From assembly GCF_009739515.1 (NCBI RefSeq), contig NZ_CP046535.1, positions 2,232,001 to 2,296,000 of the forward strand: a stretch of DNA of 64,000 nucleotides, given 5' to 3'. This document shows, one piece after another, positions 1-8,889 of the stretch. Numbering within the stretch: the stretch's first letter is position 1; the number at the start of each line of letters is the position of its first letter. Origin of the DNA: Sphingomonas profundi (GTDB taxonomy: Bacteria; Pseudomonadota; Alphaproteobacteria; Sphingomonadales; Sphingomonadaceae). Both the position numbers and the translations under genes were made by a program. Below the pieces are notes generated by a model, which saw nothing but the letters and a program-made list of their open reading frames with translations, did not search any database and had not been told where the DNA came from.

Positions 1-658
1 GATCGGCGAGGCGCGGGTCGGCGAACGCCTCGAACACCACGCGCACGTTCTTGTAGCTCTTGGCGCTGCCGAACAGCAGCACATAGCCGCCGGGCGCCAG
101 GCCGAAGCGGCTGGCGCCGTCCGGCGCGGCCGGCCCGTCGATCAGATGGTCGGCGCCGTTGGGCAGCACCGCCGTCCGTTCCAGCGGGGCCACGCCAGTC
201 AGGTCCATCAGCCGGCGCGAATATTCCGATACGGTCAGCACCTGCGCGCTGGTGCGGGCCATCAGCGGCGTGAGAAAGCGGTAGCCCAGCCGCTGGCGCG
301 CCGGATAGGAATTGTCGGAAAAGAGGAACTGCACGTCGTGCAGCAGCAGGATCTTGCGAGCGTGGGCGATCGGCGCAAGGTTGCACAGATTCACCAGCAC
401 TGCGCCCGCCGCGCGCCGCGGCAGCACCGCCTGCTCCCACGCCTGGGTGCCGGCGCCGCGTTCCCGCACCACGCGGATCGTCGACAGCTCCGGGATCCAG
501 CTTGCCCCCAGCGGCAGGATCACGCGCGCGTCCGGCCGCCCGTTCGCCGGCATCGCGCCGAGTTCGTCGTCCACCGCGCGGATCAGCCGATCGGCCACGC
601 GGTGCACGCCGTTCAGGCTGCCGCCGTAGAACTTGCCGTTGAACACGATCGGCCGCAC
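1..658 (-). CDS. GT4-family glycosyltransferase, partial (3' end beyond window)
   Basis: Last gene of the exopolysaccharide operon visible here; its C-terminal half lies left of base 1. The reading frame opens with GTG (V/M-RPIVFNGKFYGGSLNGV), three bases after the TAG of the preceding gene, so translation is probably coupled. About 219 residues are present: the N-terminal acceptor domain with the GG-N-GV-R loop usual in GT4 enzymes, and the start of the donor domain (LFGSAKSYKNVRVVFEAF). It should transfer a sugar from a nucleotide donor to the lipid-linked repeat unit on the cytoplasmic side. The sugar cannot be predicted. Family assignment is firm, specificity unknown. Confidence 0.8.
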   Translation of the reverse strand, partial: MRPIVFNGKFYGGSLNGVHRVADRLIRAVDDELGAMPANGRPDARVILPLGASWIPELSTIRVVRERGAGTQAWEQAVLPRRAAGAVLVNLCNLAPIAHARKILLLHDVQFLFSDNSYPARQRLGYRFLTPLMARTSAQVLTVSEYSRRLMDLTGVAPLERTAVLPNGADHLIDGPAAPDGASRFGLAPGGYVLLFGSAKSYKNVRVVFEAFADPRLAD

Positions 659-661
659 GCC

Positions 662-1534
662 CTACTCCAGTTCGAGGATGCGACGGGGGTGGAGCCGGCC
701 GCGCGCCAGATCGGCCAGCGCGCGCAGGTTGCCGCGCAGCCGGCCGCCGCGATCGACCCACGGCTCCGGCCGCAGGCTGCGGCCGACATTGGCGAGCAGG
801 TTGTTGCGCATCATCCGCCAGGCCAGCGCGCGCGGGATGGTGCGCTTGCGCAGCATGTGGACGGGGTTGGCGATCTGCGAGTAGCCGAAGCGCCGGCCGG
901 AGGTGCGGCCGCGCTTGATGCCCATGTGCACGCCGCGCATCGCCGCCGCGCCGACCAGCCGCCCGCGCCGGCCGACGCGGTAGGTGAAATCGATATCCTC
1001 CAGCCAGCCGTAGAGCGGCAGATCCTCGTCGAAGCGGATATCGCCGGTGGCGGAGAGGCGCACCGCCATGTTGCAGCCGTACATCGCCTCGGTGGGCCAG
1101 GTGGGCGGCTGATCCGCCGGCGGCACGTCGCGCGCCAGCATGTCGCGCGCCTGCTCGAAGCTGAAGCCCGGCCCGTCGATGCCGTCGGCGACGATGCGGC
1201 CGGTGGCGCCGGCGATGTCCGGGTTCCGCTCCAGCAGCATTTCCAGTTCGGCGATGTAGCGTTCGTCGGCCACGAAATCGTCGTCCAGGAACAGCAGCAC
1301 GTCGGCCCTGTCGCGCAGCGCCTCGATGCCGGCGTTGCGCTGCCGGCAGGATCCCTTCTCGCTCAGCAGCAGCGTCACGGCGAAGCGGTCGGAGGCGATG
1401 CCGGGCGCATCCTCCGCCCGCACCGCGGCGATCAGCACGCCGTCCGGCGGGCGGGTCTGCCGCTCCAGGTGCAGCACGGTCTGGCGCACCGTCTCCGGCC
1501 GGCTGAGCGTGGCGACGACGACGAATATCCTCAC
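662..1534 (-). CDS. GT2-family glycosyltransferase
   Basis: 290 residues from a GTG start that overlaps the TGA of the upstream polymerase gene (GTGA). A longer frame extends upstream but is only antisense of the polymerase, so it is rejected. The N-terminus is a GT-A fold: FVVVATLSRPETVRQTV (nucleotide-binding strand and loop) and FLDDDF at about residues 82-87, the DXD-type metal/nucleotide-diphosphate motif. YGWLEDIDFTYRVGRRG at about 195-215 is the ED acceptor motif common in GT2 enzymes. No membrane segment is evident, so it is a cytoplasmic or peripheral enzyme adding a sugar to the undecaprenyl-linked repeat. Donor and linkage cannot be told from sequence. Confidence 0.88.
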   Translation of the reverse strand: MRIFVVVATLSRPETVRQTVLHLERQTRPPDGVLIAAVRAEDAPGIASDRFAVTLLLSEKGSCRQRNAGIEALRDRADVLLFLDDDFVADERYIAELEMLLERNPDIAGATGRIVADGIDGPGFSFEQARDMLARDVPPADQPPTWPTEAMYGCNMAVRLSATGDIRFDEDLPLYGWLEDIDFTYRVGRRGRLVGAAAMRGVHMGIKRGRTSGRRFGYSQIANPVHMLRKRTIPRALAWRMMRNNLLANVGRSLRPEPWVDRGGRLRGNLRALADLARGRLHPRRILELE

Positions 1535-2973
1535 CGGGCGATCTCCATGCCGTCCATGCCCCGTACGATCGGGGTCGCCTCGCGCAGCGCCACGCCGGCA
1601 CTTCGCCGCGCCGATGCGCGCAATGCCAGCGCCGCGCCGGCGAAGATCGCGAAGTCGGTGCCCAGATCGCAGCTGGGCAGCACCACGCTGTACGGCACCA
1701 GCAGCATCAGCGCCGCCCACCCGGCCGCCGCCCCCACGGCGATGCGCCCGTCCGCGACGGGCAGGTAGGTGGAGGCGCGCAACGGCTTCAGCACGCGCGC
1801 CACGTGGATCGCGGCCAGCGCCATGCCGATCACGCCGACCGAGCCCAGGATCGCCGTGACCAGGCTGGACGAGCGGAAGCTGCCCGGCCCGATGCCCAGG
1901 CCGTGCGAGACCGAGAAGGCCTCCAGCCCCTTGCGTGCCCAGAAGGCGCGCTGCAGGCCGGACGCGGACTGGCCCTTGGCCACCGTCATATATTGCAGCA
2001 TGTCGGCGAAGGCGGCGGTGGCGGCCGGCAGCGCCACGATCATCAGGCAGGCCGCGATGCCGGCCACGACGAGCGCCACCAGCATCGCGACCAGCTTGTC
2101 GGACCGGAGGGCGCCCGGAAGCAGCAGCCGCGCGGCGATCACCGCGCCGTGAGCCGCCAGGCCGACATAGGCGCTGGACGAGGTGCTGGCGACGAGGATG
2201 CCCAGCAGCGCCAGCGCCAGCGTGCCGGTGCGGCGCGGCATCACGTCGCGCATCCAGCATTCGAGCATGAAGACGAACCAGCCGAAGCTGTAGGTCGCAT
2301 AGTTCGACGCTTCCGGGAACAGGCCGGAGAGGCGGACGAAGCCGCCATATTGCTGGTCGAGCATCGCGTAGCTGCCGTTGCGGAACAGCGCGAACACGTC
2401 GCCCAGCGGCGTCTCCCGGCTGGCGGCGACGAGGACGCCGAGCACCACGTTGATCCACGCGACGGCCACGCCGGTGCGCACCAGCGTGGCCGGACCGCGC
2501 CGCCCGCCGCACGCGACATAGGCGACGATCGCGCACATCGCGGTGCCGATCAGGTAGATCGCGGTGGTCAGGTTCTGCGGCGTGGGCACGAGCGGATCGA
2601 CGGCATAGAGGTACGCCGTCAGCCGCGATCGCAGCAGCGGCACCGCGATCTCGCCCCGGAACAGGCGGGGGCCGGCGATCGCCATCGTCAGGCCGAACAG
2701 CGTATAGAGGATCAGCGCCCAGTTCGCCTCCACGGCGTGACGCACCCGCCGCACCTGCCCCGATCCCGCCGGGAAGATGCGGATGCCCGCCAGCAGCAGC
2801 GCGAACTGGATCGGCGGGATGGACGAGCCGCCGAGCGCCGGCAGGTTGATCGCCGAGGCGCCGCCCAGGATGGTGCAGCCGATCAGCAGCGCCAGCAGCG
2901 CCTCCACCCGGCCGAACAGCGCCACCGGCAGGCCGATCAGCAGCAGCAGCACGCCGATGAAGGTCAGCGTCAC
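1531..2973 (-). CDS. O-antigen ligase / Wzy-type polysaccharide polymerase, integral membrane
   Basis: 480 residues, strongly hydrophobic, with roughly ten or more membrane segments starting immediately at the N-terminus (TLTFIGVLLLLIGLPVALFG). It has a large loop near the middle (around PRLFRGEIAVPLLRSRLTAY and the following PQNLTTAIYL) and a second one containing GLFPEASNYATYSFGWFVF, the layout of the Wzy/WaaL superfamily. Sequence conservation in this family is low, so the call rests on topology and on lying between glycosyltransferases and a Wzc-like kinase. It would join repeat units in the periplasm in a Wzx/Wzy-type pathway. GTG start; it overlaps the upstream GT4 gene by 4 bp and the downstream GT2 by 4 bp. 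Confidence 0.75.
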   Translation of the reverse strand: MTLTFIGVLLLLIGLPVALFGRVEALLALLIGCTILGGASAINLPALGGSSIPPIQFALLLAGIRIFPAGSGQVRRVRHAVEANWALILYTLFGLTMAIAGPRLFRGEIAVPLLRSRLTAYLYAVDPLVPTPQNLTTAIYLIGTAMCAIVAYVACGGRRGPATLVRTGVAVAWINVVLGVLVAASRETPLGDVFALFRNGSYAMLDQQYGGFVRLSGLFPEASNYATYSFGWFVFMLECWMRDVMPRRTGTLALALLGILVASTSSSAYVGLAAHGAVIAARLLLPGALRSDKLVAMLVALVVAGIAACLMIVALPAATAAFADMLQYMTVAKGQSASGLQRAFWARKGLEAFSVSHGLGIGPGSFRSSSLVTAILGSVGVIGMALAAIHVARVLKPLRASTYLPVADGRIAVGAAAGWAALMLLVPYSVVLPSCDLGTDFAIFAGAALALRASARRSAGVALREATPIVRGMDGMEIAR

Positions 2974-4127
2974 GCCAGCACCTCAGGCTCGCGCACGGGC
3001 GCCTGCCATTCGCGGGCCGTAGTCTCCGCCTGGCCGGCGGCCGCGCCGATCACCCGCATCATCCCCTCGTCGAACCGTTCGGGGGCGAAGCGGCGGGCGT
3101 GGGCGACGGCGGCGAGCGGATCGAAGTGCGGCAGCCATTGCTCCAGCGCCTCCACCGCATCGACCAGGCAATCGGCCGTCTGCGCGTCGAAGAAGCGGCC
3201 GGTGACGTCCGCCACCACCGAATCGCGCGCGCCGCCGCGCCCATAGGCCAGCACCGGCGTGCCCGATGCCATCGCCTCCACCGGCACGATGCCGAAATCC
3301 TCCTCGGCGGTGAAGATCAGCGCCCGGCTGCGGGCATAGGCGCGAGTCAGCCCGGCAAGGTCGACGCGCGGCAGGATCGTCACGTTCGGGCGGGCGCGGC
3401 GGCGCAGCGTCTCCAGCATCTCGCCCTCGCCGATCATCAGCAGCGGCAGGCCCAGCCGGTTGAACGTCTCCAGCGCCACGTCCGCGCGCTTGTAGGGCGT
3501 CATCTGGCCGACCCAGAGGTAATGCGCGTCGCGCTGCGCCGCCGGGGCGAACAGGTCCACCGCCACCGGCGGGTGGACGATATCGGCATCGCGCCGCCAC
3601 GCCCGGGCGATGCGCTGGCGGATGAAGCCGGAATTGGCGACGAAGCGATCGACCCGCGCCGCCGACGTCACGTCCCAGCCGCGCAGCCGGTGGAACATCC
3701 ACGGCATCGCCGCGCGGGCGAGGCCGCCGGCGCTCTCGCGATAATCGTGATAGTGATCCCACAGATACCGCATCGGCGAGTGGCAGTAGCAGACGTGCAG
3801 CGCGTCCGGCGCCGCGATCACGCCCTTGGCCGGGCCGGATTCGCTGCTGATGACCAGATCGTAGCCGCGCAGGTCCAGCTGCTCCAGCGCCATCGGCATC
3901 AGCGGCAGATACTTCTGGTAGTGCCGGGCGGCGCCCGGCAGCCGCTGGATGAAGCTGGTCCGCACCGGCCGCGCGCGGATGGCGGCGGAGACGCGCTCCG
4001 GCACGTAGACGTGGGTAAAGATGTCCGCCTGCGGGAACAGGTGGATCAGTCGCTCCAGCACCCGCTCGCCGCCGCGCATGCCGACGAGCCAGTAGTGGAC
4101 GATGGCGACGCGGCGCGGCGCCCTCAT
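2970..4127 (-). CDS. GT4-family glycosyltransferase
   Basis: 385 residues. N-terminal VAIVHYWLVGMRGGERVLERL carries the GGE/R loop of the acceptor domain; SGPAKGVIAAPDALHVCYCHSPMRYLWD at about 115-145 is typical of the WbaZ/GumH-like mannosyl-type GT4 enzymes. The C-terminal donor domain has the EX7E motif (EDFGIVPVE, residues 276-284) followed by ASGTPVLAYGRGGARDSV. Cytoplasmic face of the membrane, adding a sugar to the lipid-linked repeat. Starts with ATG 27 bp after the kinase gene and overlaps the polymerase gene by 4 bp. Mannose is a guess from similarity of the CYCHSPMRYLWD block, not a demonstrated specificity. Confidence 0.88.
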   Translation of the reverse strand: MRAPRRVAIVHYWLVGMRGGERVLERLIHLFPQADIFTHVYVPERVSAAIRARPVRTSFIQRLPGAARHYQKYLPLMPMALEQLDLRGYDLVISSESGPAKGVIAAPDALHVCYCHSPMRYLWDHYHDYRESAGGLARAAMPWMFHRLRGWDVTSAARVDRFVANSGFIRQRIARAWRRDADIVHPPVAVDLFAPAAQRDAHYLWVGQMTPYKRADVALETFNRLGLPLLMIGEGEMLETLRRRARPNVTILPRVDLAGLTRAYARSRALIFTAEEDFGIVPVEAMASGTPVLAYGRGGARDSVVADVTGRFFDAQTADCLVDAVEALEQWLPHFDPLAAVAHARRFAPERFDEGMMRVIGAAAGQAETTAREWQAPVREPEVLA

Positions 4128-4154
4128 CGCGCCCGCTCCGCCGTGCGAGCCGGC

Positions 4155-6401
4155 TCAGGCATAATATTCCTTATACTGGTCGTAGTAGGAGGCGGCGTCG
4201 CCATGGCCGAAGCGCTGCTGCTTGCGCATGTCGATCTGGGTGAGGACGATGCCGGCCAGGCGGACATGGTTGGGCGGCAGCAGCCGCAGCGCGGCGCGTA
4301 CCGCGTGATCGGCCGTGCGCAGCCAGCGCACCACCAGCAGCGCCGCATCGGCCTTCGCCGCGACCAGCCGGCCATAGGCGATCGGCAGCACCGGCGGGGC
4401 ATCGAACAGGATCAGGCCGTAGCGGGCCTTCAGCGCATCGATCAGCCGGTCGACGCCCTCGGCCTGGACGAGATCGCCGCCGTCCGCCACGGCACGCGGC
4501 ACCAGCAGCACGTGCGCGCCGGATGCCTCGTCCACGCCGATCGCCTCGTCCGGCGTCGCCTCGCCGCGCAGCACCTCGGCCAGCCCCGGCCCGTCGCTGC
4601 GGCTGCCGCCCAGCGCCACGCTGGTGCCGCGGCGGCGGAGGTCGAAATCCACGAGCAGCACCTTCTCGCCCGCCATCGCCGCCACGCGGGCGAGGCAGAT
4701 GGAGAGCGTCGTCTTCCCCTCCTGCGGCAGAGCGGAGGTGATGGCGATCACCTGCACATGCCCCGGCACGGCGTAGGGCAAGGCCGTGCGCAGCGTGCGG
4801 AACGCCTCCGCGAAGCCGGACTGCGGCATCTGCACCACGGCGGCGATCGGCGCCGGCGCCGCCTTGGCGACGCTGGCCAGCAGCGGGATGCCGGTGAGAT
4901 AGCGCACGCGCAGGCGCCCCTCCACCTCCTCACCCGTCGTCAGCCCCTGGAACATGCCTTCCGCCACCAGCGCGGCGAGGATGCCCAGGCCGCCGCCCAG
5001 CACCGCGCCGATCAGCGCGTGCAGCGGCACGTTGGGGCTGCTCGGCTCGTCCGGCACCTCGGCCAGCGAGAGGATGCGCGCGTCCGGCCGCTCGGCGCCT
5101 TCCTGCGCGCTCGTCTCCTTGTAGCGGTTCAGGTAGCTCTCGTAGAGCGCCTGCGAGGCCTCCGCCCGGCGCTGGAGATCGTCGAGCGTCACCATCGCGC
5201 GGTTGTTCTGCGCCAGGGTGCCGCGCGCGCCGGCGAGGCTGCCGGCGATCGAGCCGAGCCGCTCGCGCGAGACGCGGGCCTTGGCGTCCAGATTGGAGAT
5301 CACGCGCTTGATCTCCGCCTCGATCGTGCCGTCGATCTCGCCGAGCTCGCTCTGCGCCTTCAGCACGTCCGGGTGGCGTGGGCCGTAGCGCGCGCGCAGG
5401 TTGGCGAGCTGCGCCGCGGCATCGGCCTGGCGCGAGCGCAGCGCGCTCACCACGCCGGAGCCGAGCGCCTCGCCGACATCGTCGCCGGTCGATCCGCCGC
5501 GCAGCTGGGCGCGGGCCGTATCCAGCCGGGCCTTGTCCTCCACCGCCTGGGCGCGCGCCTCCGATACCGCCTGGTTGTAGGCCGATATCTCCTGCTCGGT
5601 CAGCGACGCGCCGGATGTGCTGAGGAGGTTGGAGGCGACGCGGTAGCGCTGCACCCGCTCATTGTCCGCATTGGCCTGGGCGCGCAGCTCGTCGAGCCGG
5701 CGGGCGAGGAAGATGCGGGTCTCCCGGTTCAGCCGCTGCTTGGAATCGAGCTGGCCCAGCGTGTAGCGGCGAGCATATTCGTTGGCGATCCGCGCGGCGA
5801 GGTCCGGCTGCTCGGTGGAGAACAGGATCGCAAAGGCCAGCGATGTGCCGATGCGGGTGACGGTGAGGCCACCCTGCAGGCGGTCCAGCACCGCCTCGCG
5901 ATGCTCGGCGGCGGTCGGCGGGCCGCTCTCGGCCCCACTCAGGCCGAGGGCGCGGGCGACCCGCGCGCGCAGGCCGGGCCGATCGTCAAGCAGCGGGTTG
6001 AAGGCGGGATCGCGCTCCAGTTTCAGCGCATCGTCCACCTTCGCCGCCATCTCGCGTGAGGAGAGGACCTGGGTCTCGGTTTCCGCCACCGTATCGTTGG
6101 GCACGGCGCCGGGGTCGGAGCGGTCCGATCCGGTCGGCGCCACCCGCTCGATCGTGGTGTTCAGCGCCACCTGCGCCGCGGCCGAGTAGATCGGCTGCTT
6201 GCGCAGCGTGTAGAGCATCACCAGCGCGAACACCGCCAGCGCCACGGCGATCACCAGCTTCAGCCGCCGTCGCAGGGTGGTGAGGAAGGCGCGCAGATCG
6301 AGCCGATCGGCAGGTGCCGCGGCGGCCGGGGGCGTGACGGGCACCAGCGCGCGGGAGGCGCTGCGGCTCTGGTAGAGTTCAACCGGATTGTTCACCGTCA
6401 T
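4155..6401 (-). CDS. Polysaccharide co-polymerase / BY-type tyrosine kinase (Wzz domain fused to Wzc-like kinase)
   Basis: 748 residues. Domains in order: cytoplasmic N-terminus; first membrane helix about 47-66; a long periplasmic Wzz/GNVR coiled region (about 70-450, with RARYGPRHPDVLKAQSEL); second helix about 455-480; cytoplasmic ATPase. The kinase has a Walker A motif SALPQEGKTTLS (556-567), Walker A' VLLVDFD (581-587) and Walker B LILFDAPP (663-670). The tail ends YYDQYKEYYA, a cluster of five tyrosines that would be the autophosphorylation site. It controls chain length and export of the polymer in the inner membrane with the Wzy protein and an outer-membrane partner. In sphingan producers the two halves are separate genes (Wzz-like and kinase); here they are one protein. 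Confidence 0.92.
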   Translation of the reverse strand: MTVNNPVELYQSRSASRALVPVTPPAAAAPADRLDLRAFLTTLRRRLKLVIAVALAVFALVMLYTLRKQPIYSAAAQVALNTTIERVAPTGSDRSDPGAVPNDTVAETETQVLSSREMAAKVDDALKLERDPAFNPLLDDRPGLRARVARALGLSGAESGPPTAAEHREAVLDRLQGGLTVTRIGTSLAFAILFSTEQPDLAARIANEYARRYTLGQLDSKQRLNRETRIFLARRLDELRAQANADNERVQRYRVASNLLSTSGASLTEQEISAYNQAVSEARAQAVEDKARLDTARAQLRGGSTGDDVGEALGSGVVSALRSRQADAAAQLANLRARYGPRHPDVLKAQSELGEIDGTIEAEIKRVISNLDAKARVSRERLGSIAGSLAGARGTLAQNNRAMVTLDDLQRRAEASQALYESYLNRYKETSAQEGAERPDARILSLAEVPDEPSSPNVPLHALIGAVLGGGLGILAALVAEGMFQGLTTGEEVEGRLRVRYLTGIPLLASVAKAAPAPIAAVVQMPQSGFAEAFRTLRTALPYAVPGHVQVIAITSALPQEGKTTLSICLARVAAMAGEKVLLVDFDLRRRGTSVALGGSRSDGPGLAEVLRGEATPDEAIGVDEASGAHVLLVPRAVADGGDLVQAEGVDRLIDALKARYGLILFDAPPVLPIAYGRLVAAKADAALLVVRWLRTADHAVRAALRLLPPNHVRLAGIVLTQIDMRKQQRFGHGDAASYYDQYKEYYA

Positions 6402-6428
6402 GGTCTCCCGCCCCAGGGGGCTGCTCGG

Positions 6429-7709
6429 TCAGCGATGCAGCGTCACGCCGATCGCCGCCCCGAACCCGTCGAAATCGCGCGCGCCGACGCCGGACGAGGT
6501 CTGGCGACGATAATTGACCGATGCCGTCAGCGAGAGCGTGCGGTTGACGAGGTAGCGCGCGCCTAGCTGCGCCCCGACATAGTCGTCGTCGCGATCGAGC
6601 CCGCGATAGCTCTCGCGCGTGTAGCTGACGTCGGAGGTCAGGATCAGCTGGCGCAGCAGCTCATATTGCACGCCAAGCGTGGCGTTGGTGGAGATGCCGC
6701 CGGCGGACCCGACGAACGGGCTGCGCTGCAGGCTGCGCGATCCGCGCAGCGAGACCGAGACGAGCGGCGTCGGGTTCCAGTTCAGCGCGACGTCATAGTC
6801 GATGCCGGAGATGTCGCCGTAAGCGGGATCGGCGAAATTCTCCCGCAGATAGCCGACGCCGACCGATCCGGTGACGAGGTTGCCGAGGCCCAGCTGCACG
6901 CCGGCCAGCACACTGAACCCCTTCGAGCTGCGGTCCAGCCCGTCGAACTTGGGATAGTCGCTCGCATCGAAGCCGCCGCGCACGAAGGCGGCGATGGCGG
7001 GGCCGACGGCGTAGGCGAGCCTGACATGGCCGCCGACCGAGCGGAAATCGCCAAAGTCCTGGCCGATCCTGGCGCCGTTGATCCGCACGGCGGCATAATC
7101 GTAGCGCTGCGCGCTGCCGCCCGCCTCTATGCCGAGGGCGCCGACGCCATGCGAGGCGCTGCCCTCGATCCGCAGCAGATGGTAGGTGATCGGATCGCCA
7201 CCGACGAACAGGTCGCCGGCGGAGCCGCGCGGCTCCAGCCGGCGCTCGTAGCCGCCCGCCAGGCTCACCCGCGTGCCGGCGCCGATCTCGGCCGCGGCGT
7301 CGGCGGAGAGGCCGTACTGCTCCGAATTTTCGGTCTGGATGCTGGCATAGCGGCGCACCGTCGCATCGGCCTCGATCGCCACGGGATAGACTCGCGAGGG
7401 CGAAACGATGCGCACGCGCGGGCGCAGCTCGGCATAGCCGTCGTCGCGCTTCATCGTCGCCGTACGGTAGATATTGTCGTCATAGGCCGCACCCACCGCG
7501 ACCTCCGGGAAGACGGTGAAGCCGCCGAGCGGTATGCCGACGGCGTCGTAGTCCGGCCGCGCCCGTTCGGCGACGGTATCGACCGGCGCAGTCACGGGGC
7601 GGCCCTGCGCCAGCGCGGCCCCGGCGCAGGGCAGCGCGGCGCACGGCACGCCGATCAGCATCGCGATCGCCCGCGTGGCGCGGATCGGGAAGGCGGCCGG
7701 TCGCGTCAT
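6429..7709 (-). CDS. Outer-membrane beta-barrel protein of the exopolysaccharide locus
   Basis: 426 residues from ATG 7709; a longer frame upstream reads into non-coding-like sequence, and a purine-rich stretch (gggatgggg) precedes this start. A signal peptide is clear (RAIAMLIGVPCAALPCAGAALAQG, cleavage about residue 35). The rest is alternating hydrophobic/polar strands typical of a transmembrane barrel (YDDNIYRTATMKRDDGYAELRPRVRI; C-terminal FDGFGAAIGVTLHR ending in an aromatic-hydrophobic strand). It belongs to the outer-membrane-beta-barrel proteins found in many alphaproteobacterial capsule/EPS operons. Position between the priming transferase and the co-polymerase suggests a role in polymer export, but it is not the Wza/PES-domain exporter, which is absent from the window. 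Confidence 0.8.
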   Translation of the reverse strand: MTRPAAFPIRATRAIAMLIGVPCAALPCAGAALAQGRPVTAPVDTVAERARPDYDAVGIPLGGFTVFPEVAVGAAYDDNIYRTATMKRDDGYAELRPRVRIVSPSRVYPVAIEADATVRRYASIQTENSEQYGLSADAAAEIGAGTRVSLAGGYERRLEPRGSAGDLFVGGDPITYHLLRIEGSASHGVGALGIEAGGSAQRYDYAAVRINGARIGQDFGDFRSVGGHVRLAYAVGPAIAAFVRGGFDASDYPKFDGLDRSSKGFSVLAGVQLGLGNLVTGSVGVGYLRENFADPAYGDISGIDYDVALNWNPTPLVSVSLRGSRSLQRSPFVGSAGGISTNATLGVQYELLRQLILTSDVSYTRESYRGLDRDDDYVGAQLGARYLVNRTLSLTASVNYRRQTSSGVGARDFDGFGAAIGVTLHR

Positions 7710-7767
7710 CACCCCATCCCGCCTCGCCGCCCGCGCCTGCCATGGGCCGCATCGCCGCCGGCCCGGT

Positions 7768-8466
7768 TCAGCATGCCCCCGCCATCGCCAGCACGGCGCG
7801 CGGGGTGCGCAGCAGGATCTTGAGGTCGCCGTAGAGCGACCAGGTCTCGACATAATCGACGTCCAGCGCGACGCGCTCGGCATAGCCGATGTCGCTGCGC
7901 CCGCTGACCTGCCACAGGCCGGTGAGGCCCGGCGTCACCGCGAGATAGTGGCTGGCGCCGGCGCCGTAGCGCACCAGTTCCGCGCTGGTGATCGGGCGCG
8001 GGCCGACGAAGCTCATCTCGCCGCGCAGGATGTTGAACAGCTGCGGCAGCTCGTCCAGGCTGGTCGCGCGGATGAAGCGGCCCAAGGGGATGATGCGCGG
8101 ATCGTCGCGCAGCTTGCGGTTGCTCTCCCACTCGCGCGCGGCGGCGGGATCCGTCTCGAGGATATGGCGCAGCATCTCGGCGGCGTTCGGCCGCATCGAG
8201 CGCAGCTTCAGGCAGCGGAACGTCCGCCCGTCACGCCCCACCCGCTCATGCGCGAAGAAGGGCCAGCCGAAGCTGACGCAGACGATCAGCGCCACCAGCA
8301 GCACCAGCGCCGGCAGCAGGAAGGCGAGCAGCGCCAGCGCCAGCGCGCGATCCGCCGCCAGCTTCACCAGCCAGTGCAGGCGACGCATCGCCCGCGGCGA
8401 TGCTGCCGGGCGAACATTCTGCCCATCGCAGTCGAAACCATCCTTGATCGACGCCACAACATCCAT
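7768..8466 (-). CDS. Polyprenyl-phosphate sugar-1-phosphate transferase (priming transferase, ExoY/WcaJ C-terminal type)
   Basis: 232 residues. One hydrophobic segment at about 40-66, then the catalytic bacterial sugar transferase domain: HERVGRDGRTFRCLKLRSM, RATSLDELPQLFNILRGEM with SFVGPRPI, and TPGLTGLWQVSGRSD. These are the conserved blocks of enzymes that move a hexose-1-phosphate from UDP-sugar to undecaprenyl phosphate, the first committed step of repeat-unit assembly. It is the short ExoY-like form, lacking the four-helix N-terminal half of WbaP. ATG start with a strong ribosome-binding site (ggaggt, 8472-8477). First gene of the minus-strand operon, so the promoter should lie in 8478-8700. 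Confidence 0.93.
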   Translation of the reverse strand: MDVVASIKDGFDCDGQNVRPAASPRAMRRLHWLVKLAADRALALALLAFLLPALVLLVALIVCVSFGWPFFAHERVGRDGRTFRCLKLRSMRPNAAEMLRHILETDPAAAREWESNRKLRDDPRIIPLGRFIRATSLDELPQLFNILRGEMSFVGPRPITSAELVRYGAGASHYLAVTPGLTGLWQVSGRSDIGYAERVALDVDYVETWSLYGDLKILLRTPRAVLAMAGAC

Positions 8467-8889
8467 GCCCGACCTCCATCAAGCATTGCGGCGCTATCCT
8501 ACCGATTCACCTTGCACTGCACAACGATCTATTGCCGTTTTCGTCTTGTAGCGTCCCACCATAGGATTAAGTCCATTGTCGGTCTACTTGTCGCTCGTCT
8601 TTTGTATTGGTTGCTTCCGGATCATCTTTCATCCGTATCAGATCTATCCTGTGTTTCCGCCGCTCGAATGGCGAACCGCTCGAGATCGGGAGGTCGCTCT
8701 GTCACACGCGGCGAACCGACGGCGCCGATCCGCGAAGAGATGGTGCGATGTGGCGCAATCCCGGGTTGCGCGCCGTCATAAGGCGCATCCGGCGCGAACC
8801 GGCGGATTCGCGTGCCCACGCTGCAATGCCGCATCGACGCCGGCGGCGGCCGTGCCTAGCATGGCCGCGGGCTGGCAGGGGGAGCAGGG
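8467..8889. promoter_or_regulatory. Intergenic region between divergent EPS operon and nucleoside hydrolase
   Basis: About 420 bases with no convincing gene on either strand. The part from about 8490 to 8660 is clearly richer in A/T than anything nearby, as expected for the promoter region of the large leftward exopolysaccharide operon. The right part (8680-8889) returns to genomic GC and would carry the start signals of the rightward gene. Several short open frames cross it, but none has a ribosome-binding site with a plausible protein. I could not place -35/-10 boxes with confidence. Confidence 0.5.

Noticed and set aside
662-2536. 624-codon frame as a single large glycosyltransferase
   Set aside because: Only the last 290 codons match GT2; the upstream part is an out-of-frame reading of the polymerase gene, which ends at 1531 in the correct frame.
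3099-6059. Very long open frame (986 codons) on the plus strand
   Set aside because: It is antisense to the glycosyltransferase and Wzz/kinase genes, whose protein motifs are unmistakable. Its sequence is rich in H, R, Q, A and D, the signature of a shadow frame in 70% GC DNA.
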